NCBI GenBank assembly: GCA_010094045.1 | Contig: ML986733.1 | Location: 1 to 64,000, forward strand | Length of the DNA stretch: 64,000 nucleotides | Reading direction: 5' to 3' | Origin: Lojkania enalia | Taxonomy: Eukaryota; Ascomycota; Dothideomycetes; Pleosporales | Part shown: positions 10,802 to 22,800 of the stretch, piece by piece | Layout: each line of letters opens with the position of its first letter | How positions within the stretch are numbered: the first letter of the stretch is position 1 | Translations under genes and position numbers: made by a program | Notes under the pieces: model-generated | Told to the model about the DNA's origin: nothing | The model's database searches: none | Seen by the model: the letters and a program-made list of their open reading frames with translations, nothing else

Positions 10802-13800
10802 ATGGATGAATGCGATTTCAGCCTGACCGGTGAAACGGTCACATTCGACTCTCTCGCCACGCAAGCTTTGGAGCCCCAGGCTACAGACGACCTTTTCGTC
10901 CAATATCATGGCCTATTTGTCGAAATTTGTGCCCGCTGGATGACCTCGGACTTACCGCCTGAAATCAGAATTGCAGCCTTTGGAAGAATTGTTCCTCTTG
11001 CACCATGGCTTGCCGGGCATGCGGAACGATTCCTGTTGCATTCTTCCCAGTCGCCACTACTGGGTATGTCTGCTTTGGGGCTGAATCATTTTAGTTCAGA
11101 ATCATTGCAAATTTTGCTCTTGGGGGCATTTCGCCTGCTGAGCTATGATTGCCGAACTTTTTCTAGCTATGTACGGCCACAGGTACTACGGGACTTGTTC
11201 CAACATGACGATAAAGTTGTTCGTTATCTGGCTGTGAGAACTTTTTGTCTATACATTCGTGCGGCAGACTATGCGACACAAGAGATGATTAAGACCTACG
11301 TCAGCGAAGAGGGGGAGATAACTGGGGATTGGGAAGGCCAGGCCATCGATTATAGATTTCTGTCACTGTGGGAGGAGAAGAGATGGAAATTATTGAAGGC
11401 GCGTCTTCGGAAGACACCATCCAAGACCATTGAATCAATAAACCATGAGCAACTTTCTCCACACACAGCACATATCAGTGGAATCCTCCTTCCTCGATTG
11501 AACGACGCAGCGCCCGAGGAGAAACCCGGAGAGATCATCACGACCGCGACTACAGAATCTAATTTGAGAAATATAGCTTCAGCGCTTCTCGATACCAGAC
11601 CAATACTCCTCACTGGCTTGCCGGGTTCGGGAAAGACTCTGTTAACTCGTCACTTCGCATGGCAGCTCAACAAGCTCAATTCAATGGTCACTCTCCATTT
11701 GAATGAGCAGAGTGATGCAAAACTTCTCATTGGTATGTATGCGACGGGCTCCAAGCCTGGGACATTTAGCTGGCGCCCTGGTGTCCTTACGACAGCTGTT
11801 AGAGAAGGGAGATGGATATTCATCGAAGACCTAGACCGCGCGCCAAATGAAGTCATCAGCACATTGCTTCCCCTGATCGAGCGAGGAGAGCTTTTAATAC
11901 CCAGCCGAGGGGAGACTATTAGGGCAGCAAGAGGATTCCAGATAATAGCAACCATGCGGAGCACGCTCAACCCGCATGGGCAGGAGTTTATCCCGAGACA
12001 GAATATGATTGGTCATCGATTTTGGAATACTATTTCTGTGTGTATGCCTGGACTCGGAGAATTCCAGGAAATCATTAGCATCAAGTATCCCGCACTACGG
12101 AACCATTTAGAGGGGATCATGAAGGTTTATTCAAGACTGCTTGAGTATTTCTCTGATGCGAAGTTCTGGTCTGAGAACGGGACATCGTTGCGCGCATTGA
12201 CACCCCGCGATCTCCTCAAATGGTGTGATAGGATAGCAGTGTTATTATCTGAGTCGTCTTCCTTTAATCAAGCACAAGTAGACAACATCTTTATGGAGGC
12301 GATGGACTGTTTTTCCGGAAGCCTCCGAAGTGAGCAAGCTCGCCTAAAGGTCATGGCTTGCGTTGCAGAGGAGCTACACATCAATCCTCAGCGGCGAGAC
12401 CACTTACTTGTGAGTCGGGAGGTCAAATTTGAAGTTCCATACAAAAGTAATATTGCGGGTGCAATCCGTATAGGACGAGTACGGCTGGCAAAACACAAGT
12501 CTTCAAGAAAGACAATGCCTAGTAGACCCTTTTCCACAAATAAGTACACTCTGCGGCTTCTGGAGAAGATTGCGGTTGCAGTAGATCGACAAGAGCCTCT
12601 CCTGCTTGTTGGTGAGACTGGTACAGGGAAGACCACATGCATTCAATTCCTAGCAGATCAGCTTGGCCGGAAACTTGTCCCTTTTAATTTATCTCAACAA
12701 AGCGACAGCGGCGATTTGCTTGGCGGATATAAGCCAGTAAATGTGCGAAATCTGGTCATTCCACTCAAAGATGAGTTTGATGATTTATTTGATAGTACGT
12801 TCTCTAGAAAGAAGAACGTGCGATTTTTGGAGATGCTAGGAAAGCGAGTTGCAAAGGGAGAATGGAAGCGCGTCTGCATACTATGGCGAGAAGCTCTCAA
12901 AATGGTTGCTGCAGTCCAACCGCGAACGTCTCCAGATCTCGACAGCGGACAGCCTAAGAAGAAACGGAAGGTCGATTCGCTTCCATCTACACTTCTCAAG
13001 GCCCGCTGGGATAAATTTGGCGCAGATCTTAGTGATCTAGAAGCTCAACTAGCCAGCGGCCCTGAAGCCTTTGCCTTCTCGTTCCTTGAAGGTAACATCA
13101 TTAAGGCCGTCAGAAATGGCGACTGGGTGCTTTTAGACGAGATCAACTTGGCATCGTCTGACACGCTAGAAGCACTTGCGGATCTCTTTGGCGGAGGACC
13201 GGATGGTTCGCCGTCAATCCTACTCACTGAGACCGGTAATGTGAAGCGACTAGTTGCACATCCTAACTTCAGGGTTTTTGCTGCCATGAATCCTGCAACC
13301 GATGTTGGCAAAAAGGATTTACCCTCAGGCATCCGATCGAGATTTACTGAACTCTACGTGGAGAGCCCAGATAGCGATATCAAGAGTCTACGAAATATTG
13401 TCGAGAAATATATAGGTGGACAAACAAATGACCCGGCTGTCGTAAAGGTCGCCATGGATGTCACCAACCTCTATCTTGACATTCAACATCTTGCTAAGTC
13501 GAATATGCTCGTTGATGGTGCAGACCAGACGCCGCACTTCAGCTTAAGAACATTAACACGAACCTTATCATACGCAAGGGAGATAGCGCCCCTGTGTACG
13601 CTACGGCGAGCCCTATATGAAGGTTTTCAGATGAGTTTTCTCACTTTTCTGGACAAGGCTTCAGAGGATTTGGTGGCTCCACTCATTAGACAACATCTTT
13701 TTAGCCAGAAATCTAGTATGAAAGCTGAGCTTGGGAGGCTCCTTTCGAAGCCCACTGATGGTCGCGATTACGTCAGACAAGGACATTATTGGCTCCGTCG

Positions 13801-16800
13801 AGGATCACACCCCGTCAAGGAAGAGTCTCATTACATTATCACACCCTTCGTGCGTCGGAATATGAACAATCTGATACGGGCTGCATCAACGAGACAATAC
13901 CCAGTCCTTATCCAAGGACCGACCTCGTCCGGTAAAACGAGTATGATTGAATATCTCGCTAAACGATCAGGCAATAAGTTCGTCCGTATTAATAACCACG
14001 AGCATACAGATTTGCAAGAGTACTTAGGGTCTTATATCTCCGGTACTGATGGTAACCTTCAATTCCAGGAGGGGATACTTGTCCGCGCGTTACGAGAAGG
14101 TCACTGGATCGTGCTTGACGAACTGAATCTTGCACCTACGGATGTGTTGGAGGCCTTGAATCGACTTCTTGACGACAATAGGGAGCTACTTATTCCGGAG
14201 ACACAGGAGGTAGTTCGACCGCATGAGGACTTTATGCTCTTTGCAACCCAGAATCCAGCGGGTCTTTATGGTGGTCGTAAAGTCCTGTCACGAGCGTTTC
14301 GGAATCGCTTTCTGGAATTGCACTTTGACGACATTCCAGTGGAAGAGTTGACTGAGATTCTGCACCGCCGCACTATGATACCAGAATCTTGGTGCAAAAG
14401 GATAGTGAAGGTGTACCAGGAGCTTTCCACGCTTAGGCAAGAGAACAGGCTTTTTGAGCAGAAGAGCTTTGCGACATTAAGAGATTTGTTTCGATGGGCA
14501 CAACGAAAGGCCGATACTGTGCAAGACCTCGCAATGAACGGCTATATGTTACTCGCGGAGCGCGTACGCAAAGAAGAAGAGCGACAGGCTGTCAAGAAGA
14601 TCATTGAGACCGAAATGAGCAAAAATGGGCCGCGGGTCATTGTCAACGAGGAAATACTGTATAGTGAGGACACGTCGCCTGAAATAAAGCTCTATAAAGG
14701 GAAGATGGGAAATGCAAATGTTGTCTGGACTCGTGCGATGCGCCGCCTCTTCGTTCTCGTCGTCCATGCCATCCGCAACAATGAACCTGTACTATTGGTT
14801 GGGGAAACGGGTTGCGGCAAGACAACGGTTTGTCAAATGCTCGCTGACGCCTTCGACAAGCAACTTCACATTGTCAATGCTCACCAGAACACAGAAACTG
14901 GCGATCTGATCGGAGCACAGAGACCCATCCGAAATAGAGCAGTTGTTGAGGATTTGCTCCGCCGACAACTGCTATCCGTGCTGGGAGGGCTGACTAGCCA
15001 TGTAAATCTTCTAGAGCTCAACCTCAAACAGCTACTGAATATTTATGACAAGCTGGACCAATCGGCTAGCGACAAAATACCTGAAGGATATCAAGAAGAT
15101 ATACGACTCAACCGCATCAAAGTAGCTGCGCTGTTTGAATGGGCCGACGGTAGCTTGGTGCATGCAATGAGAACAGGGCAATTCTTCCTTCTGGATGAAA
15201 TATCTCTTGCTGATGACTCCGTACTAGAGCGTCTTAACAGCGTTCTAGAATCCTCGCGCACAATGCTCCTCGCCGAGAAAGGCCCTATCGATTCCTTGAT
15301 AACTGCTTCTGATGGTTTCCAATTCCTCGCTACAATGAATCCGGGCGGTGACTATGGTAAGAAAGAGTTGTCACCGGCGCTGAGAAATCGTTTTACGGAG
15401 ATCTGGGTTCCAGCTTTGTCTGATGTCGAGGATATACATCAGATTGTACAATCAAAGCTGAGATCGGATGTATCGCAGCATGCTAGCTCCCTTGTCTCTT
15501 TTGCACAGTGGTTCAACGACAAGTACAACACCTCGGTGACCTCCTCAATTTCTATTCGAGATACACTCGCCTGGGTCATCTTCATCAACAACTTGAAAAG
15601 CGATGACCCCATCTTTAGCATTGTACATGGTGCCGCCATGGTCTTCATCGATACCTTAGGAGCCAATCCAGCCGGTCTCCTCGCAATATCCCCAGCTACC
15701 ATCGACGAAGAGCGGAAAGCGTGCTTATACCGGCTAAGTAAATTGCTCGGAAAGGATGTTGCCCCTCTATATTTTGCGGATGTCGATGTCATTACGGCGC
15801 CGGAGTTACTTCAACTGGGTCAATTCTCCATACCAAGATTCACTACAGCAGCGGAGGACGCGGGCTTCTCCTTTGATGCTCCGACGACACGTTCAAATGC
15901 TATGCGAGTCATCCGCGCTCTCCAGTTACCAAAACCTATTCTCCTTGAAGGCAATCCTGGGGTTGGAAAGACCACTCTGATCACCGCAATAGCGAAGGTT
16001 ACTGGGAAGCCTTTGGCTCGACTAAATCTCTCGGAGCAAACAGATCTCATGGATCTTTTCGGTTCTGATGTTCCTGTTGAAGGCGGACAAGCTGGTACTT
16101 TTGCATGGAGAGATGCACCTTTCCTGAAAGCCATGAAGAATGGTGAGTGGGTTCTACTGGACGAGATGAATCTTGCATCTCAATCAGTTCTTGAGGGCTT
16201 GAATGCTGTCCTGGATCATCGTGGAGAAGTTTATATATCTGAGCTCGATCAAACGTTTCACAAGCACCGCGACTTCAGGGTCTTTGCTGCACAGAATCCC
16301 CATCACCAAGGCGGTGGGCGAAAAGGGTTGCCCGCCTCATTCGTCAACCGCTTCACTGTGGTCTATACCGACGTCTTTCATCTAGAGGATTTGTCGCTAA
16401 TCTGCAGAAAAGTGTTTCCTAGTATCGAACCTGAGGAAATTCAAAAGCTAATTACATTCGTCGCGACTGTCGATGAGCAAGTAGTGACTCGAAATGCATT
16501 CGGCGCTCTCGGAGCCCCATGGGAATTCAACTTACGAGACACTATCCGCTGGCTTCAGCTACTGGCGTCAAAATATTTTTTAGGTTCTGCAAGGGACTTC
16601 CTTGATACGGTTTTCGTTCAACGATTCCGGACTCAGGCTGATAGGAATCGACTCTTGAAATTATTCGACGACGTTTATGGGGAGCATGAGCCGCGAATTA
16701 GCCTCTACCACAACTTGGCTCCCACCTGTTTCCAAGTTGGTCTTGGTATACTCCCGCGGGACACTGTAACTACTAGACCCGGCCTGACGTCGCATTTGCA

Positions 16801-19800
16801 AATCCCACAGCTATCATCATTGGAAGCACTTCTGATCAGTGTGAAGCAAAACTGGCCCGTTATATTGGTTGGTCCGCCTGGATCGGGGAAGACATCAATT
16901 TTGAATCAATTGGCTTCCTTAGTGGGTGCAGATCTGACCACTTTTGCAATGAATGCGGACATCGATGCAATGGATCTCGTTGGCGGATATGAGCAGGCAG
17001 ACCCTTCGCGAGAAATTCATCGATGCCTAGCACAACTAGACGGTCTTCTTCGCAAGAGGATTGCGGCAACTAAAGGGTCTGCTCCGCTGTATATTAAAGC
17101 TCTCGAGCTCCTTAACTCCGGTCTTACCCAGATATCGGACGAATTCCTCGGGCTACTTAGCAGCGCAGTCCAACTAGGACAAGATTCCCACGATCTTGCC
17201 TTGCTTCTCGAGGAACTCTCCCGGCTCTCTCAGTCTTCTGCACAGATTGAAGGTGCACGGTTCCAATGGGTGGATGGGATCCTCATACAAGCACTCGAAC
17301 AGGGCAAGTGGCTTGTCCTTGATAATGCCAATCTATGTAGCAGCGCAGTGCTGGACAGACTTAATTCACTCTTGGAACCGAATGGCTATCTAAGTATCAA
17401 TGAGCATTCCACAGCCGACGGCGAAGCTAGGATCGTTCGGCCTCATTCAGATTTTAGGATCTTCCTCACTATGGACCCAAGGTACGGGGAGTTATCAAGA
17501 GCAATGCGTAATCGTGCTGTCGAAATCTGCTTGCTATCTTCCGAGAAAGATGCTGGCAAAGAAATGATGGACGAGTCTTTGCCGTCATACTTGCTCGAGT
17601 CTCAAATGTATCGGTTTAGGCATTTCTGTGGCGAAGAGGATTCTCTCGCGAACACAATCGATATTCGATTCGAATATCTGTCCCTCGCCGATCATGATTT
17701 AATTCAAAGCTTTCGCGCTGAAGCGTCCAAGGGTCTGGTTCCCATTTATGTAACGGCGCAACGGAACGGGATCTCCACTGAGTCTAGCAATGACTTGCGA
17801 AATTGCGACATTGTAGTGCATGGAAATATTTCTTCTAGGCTCGCACATTTACCTGATTTCTTTACCAATATATGGAGCGACAAATCACTTCATTTTCAGA
17901 ACCAATTAGGAAACCTGATTGCTGCGGAGCAACTTCAAGTGCTGCCGTATCATCCACTTAGCCATGAACTTTATGTACATGCCAACACTTCATCTCAGTC
18001 ACTTTCGTTGTGGCACGCATCATACTATTGCTTGTTCCTAGACCTTCATGATATGCTGCAGGCTCTTAGGAAGGCCCCTTCCATAAAGTTCGAACGTCAT
18101 GTAGAGAAACAAAAATTGCCTCAATTCTTATATTCCTTTTGGGAAGCTCTAAACGCCTGGGCTGAAGCGACCTGGAACACATACGACCCTTCTAGGGCTC
18201 GTAGTTCTCCGGTGGAGCCTCTTAAAGTCCTCTTCTGGGCCTTTTTGCAGCTATCGAGTGGATCCTGGTTTGACCGGGCAACCTTTCAAACGCACCTCCA
18301 AATTTTGAACGAAAAACTACAGTCGCTACCCGAAAATTGCAATAGCATGGTCGCATTAAGAACCACACTCTTCAGGGACTTGACTATTTTTGCACCAAAT
18401 GTTCAGCTGGAGACTGGCTTGGGCATGGAGCGAATTTGGCGACACTTCAAACCTGATACACCAAAAACATTAGAGCAGCTGAAGGCAATCTTAGTCCTAG
18501 AGTGTCTTGCAGACAGACTGGACGCTTCGATGTGGAAATCTAATCTCGATGTTGATGAGATTATACAAATTAGGGAGAGGTTCGCTAGTTCATTGCAGCT
18601 TGTCAAGACGACAGATATCGATGCGGCTGAATTAATTAGCATCCTTGAGTCTGCTGTGCATGATCTAGAGGCCCAGATCGATAAAGAGGACACTGCCGAA
18701 ACACCGTATTTCGAGAATGTGTTCGAAGGCCTATGTCAGTTCTCAGATGTCTTTCAGAGCTATTCAAATGGGAAGTCTACGGATCTTTCGGACGCGGTTC
18801 GTATGGTACGAGCAAAGTCTGCTCTCTTTGCCCGGAGACCTACAAAGTCCTTTACTACTGAGATCACGAATGCGCCACCTCAGTTTCTTTCCAGCCTTTA
18901 CCGCTTCATAGGAATTGAAAGCCATTCAGGGCAAGAGATTGCTTTGAGAGGCACATTTCATGTGGCTACTCTAGAGAAATTGGCCCACGCTGATGAAGTC
19001 CCGCTTTCGCAGCTCGACAGGTTCGAATCCGAGCTACAAGTGCTATCTCAGCACATTTCGCTGCACGCTCAGTGCATCACTAACGACCAGCATAATGTGC
19101 TTTCGGCTAGCTTAAAGAGTCGAGTGGACGAGATTCTTGCATCACAAAGCGACCTTGTTAATTGGGATGGCAAAGAGATCAAGTTTTCTCCTGGCGTTCA
19201 GGTCTCAGAACAATACCGAGTAGCACTTAATGGACTAGGTCGTTTTCAGACCCAGTTTACATACGTCCTAGATTCATCCTCTATGGCTCAGGCTTGGATT
19301 GATCTGGCATTGCTCGGACTCTACTTGTACATCCCAAATTATCCGTTTGATCCAGCACTCCGGCCAATAATTGAGCGGAAAATGTTCAACGAGCAGAAAG
19401 CCACTTTGGCCGAGAAACTACAAGCCCTGCGCGCATTTCAGGTTGGATTCGCTGGCCAAGACACCAGCTTCCGCATTCGGCTCCTACAGCAAAAGATCGA
19501 AGATATGGGGTCCGAACCCCCAATTGCTGCCATTGTCCGCCCAGAGGTTTCGGAATTAGATGCCCTCCAGGGAGAATTCACTAATCTACTTAGTATTGTA
19601 CAGCCCTTACAAGACGGCTCCTTAGACTATCAAAATGCTGGGGCGGACAAAACGCTCCGGCAAAACCTTACGCGTATTATTCAAAGGCTAAAGGGAGGCT
19701 ATCGTGCCTATGAGGATATTACTGCGCCAGCAGTGGGGTTCCTGACTTTCCTCCTTATTGGTTTAACGTTGAGCCCATCGATTCATAAAAGCGAGAGTAT

Positions 19801-22800
19801 TCAGCGAAGTCTCAATTACCTTTCTTGCCGCACTCCCTTCCTTGGCTTCCATCAACCAAGGCCTTGGTCTGATTCAGAAACTGCTCAGAGTTACCCAGAA
19901 CAATTTCTGTGCAATTTGGAACAGGAATTGTCATGGGACAATGGCCCGATTGATCTTAGATGGCATGCTTTGGGATGCTTGTCCCTAATCCGAAGCGTGG
20001 ATCCCGCTCAAGTGTCAAATGACAATATTCGAAGTCTGATACACAGCATCTTTTCGTCATTCTACAGTGAATGGAAAAACAAGCTCCAGGAAGATCAAAA
20101 AAAGGAAGCTAAAAACACAAGCCTATACACATATCGCGGTGAAGATCAAGACGATGACGAGGGGGACCCAGATATCTTTCCAGACTACGAGACAGAGCAG
20201 GTTGTATCGCCACGGCTCTCTTCGACTTCACACGAACATGCGATTCGGCTAGCAAACATGCATGCTGAGATTTTCCTGATTCCTAAAGATGCTTCCGAAT
20301 TGATCAAACGTCTTTTGGAATGGTGCTCAAATGAAATGGTGCTGAATGTCGAAGGCAAAGCTCATGGCACCAGTTACATGAGCGCTTTGCCTACTATTTT
20401 CATAGCACTAGGCAAGAAATACGAGGCTCTTTCGTCTACCGGCACTAACAAAGCCTACAATTTCTACTTCGACGCGAATCTTACGGAGGCTAAGAGGCTC
20501 GTTCATCTCGTTCATAAAATTCAGCAGCGCTACCGACAAATTCGGAGAGTCTGGCCCGAACACGCCGCTCTATCTGAAGTTCTTCGGACCTGTGACGAAG
20601 CTTTGGCTTTCAGGCATGTCGATCCTGTTGCCAAATTTATTACGAAGGCGGAAAAGCTTCATGGATATATGCACGAGTGGCAGCGTGTTGCAAGTCGGGA
20701 GTTCGGCACTGCAAATTTGTACGATGACTTAACCAAGCTTCTTGTTAGTTGGAGGCAGCTCGAGCTTACGACCTGGGCAAGGCTGTTTGACATTGAAATG
20801 GAGAAGTGCCGTGATGACGCTAAGAGTTGGTTCTTTGTTGTGTACGAGACTATCATTGTGGCATCCGAGTCTCTTCGAGATGAGATGGAAATGAAGACAT
20901 ACGCAAAGAACCTTCTGAAAACACTCGAAGGCTTCTTTTCCACTACAACGTTTGGCCAATACGAAGAACGTATCAGGCTCCTTCAGCAAATACGCGAACA
21001 TATCGCCATACGTGTGCGAGGAGACGAGATGCTCAAACTAATTCAGCTTGCACTCGACAATTTCATTGCCTACTTTTCACGTCTTATCAATTCCGTTCAC
21101 GAAGCGGTTACGAAAGGCCGACAAGCACTTGAGAAGGATGTCAACAATGTCATTAAGCTCGCCAGCTGGAAAGACACCAACATCGAGACGTTAAAGCAGA
21201 ATGCAAGGACTTCTCATCGCAAGCTCTCTAAATTAGTCAAGAAGTTCAGAGCGCTGCTCAATCAGCCGGTTTCTGGGATATATGCGGCTGGTTTTCCTAA
21301 CAGACAACTCGCCTCGGTGGAAGTTGGGCTACCGGATGTTAATACGGATATCCCTACGGAAGTGATTGCTATTTGCGAGAGGTCTATCCCGGGCTGGATT
21401 GAGAAGCCAACGCGCTTCAAAAATCTTGGTACCACGATTTCAATTATGCGGAAGAAATCTCGGCCAGGACCGGAGAGTATCGATGGCGCTGCTTATGTGG
21501 ACAGCTTTATCGTGAATTTGGAAGTTTCAATTACACAGCTGCAGGAAGCTACGCCCTCAACCTTGACTGAGGAAAATAAAGAAATAGTCCAGCATTTGAA
21601 GACAAGAAAACGAAAGCTCTACGCTGATACAATGAAGGAGCTACGCCAAATGGGGTTCCAATCTAACTTGAGCAGCGATGTGCTTGTTACGCAAGACGAG
21701 CTATCGACGATTCTTGCCGGACTTCCAAGCGTCCAAGGACCGAGTGGAAATGGGTCCGATATCTCTGAGTACTTCTTGCATAAGTCACTAAACATCATGT
21801 CTCAGGTTCGAAGCATTGCTAAGGAACACTCTAGGGACCTTACAGGCAACGATGTGGCAAGGAGTATTGGGTACTTGGAAGGAATTCTGAACGCCACAAT
21901 CCGGCAGCGCGGGATGCTAAATTACACCTCGCAGACTCTGAGCGATTTGGAGGCACCAATATCCCAGATCAAGAATCTTGCCGCATCGAATCAAGTCACG
22001 CTTACAGCGATTTCCGAAGATCTTGCGGAAAACGCAGAGAAGATGCATGTCGCGATATCCTGGCTTGCTGTCATGTTGAAAACTGGCGCCGATATTCTAT
22101 GTGCACAGGCTAAGCTTGGAAGAACCACGGAGTTTAGTGGTGTGGTTCAAGGCTTGCGCTACTGGGGTAGGGATTTCCAGAATCTAGCCGCAGACTATGC
22201 CAATTTTCCCACGTTGCCAACCAATATCTGGTCCGTTGCTCATGCGAGGATCAATCAGCAGATTGTTCAGAAAACAGCCGAATTCTACGAGACATTTAAT
22301 GGATGGCTTGAGGACTATCCACTTGCTCGACCAACGCTTCAGCACCTACGACCCTACATTATCATCAATTCTTCCTCAGTTGAGCATTCATGCCGCCCAA
22401 AGTCCTCCGTCTTTGATAAGATTGACCTAGTTCTTTCAAAGAACCTTTTTGGTGCTTTAGACTTGATCCTTGGTGCAATGCAGGATGTCGAAGCTGCTAT
22501 GAAAAATATTCCTGCTTCCACTGAAGATACAGCTTGGCTCAAGAAAGAAGAACAGGCCATCGGCTCGGCAATCTCTGCCCTTCACGCCCCTCATATCACA
22601 GGCGCTATTCGGAATATCCTAGATCAGATGCAGTACCTAGATGACGACAATGTACGAAGTTTCGCAGCTCTTTTCACGGCTGTGCTTCCAATTCTAGATC
22701 AATACCACGCATCGCATAAATACCTTGTTGACAAGTTTGAAGCTGTGCATTTCTCGACTACCAGGCTACTCTACCGCCTAGCGAAATCCTTCATTCAGCT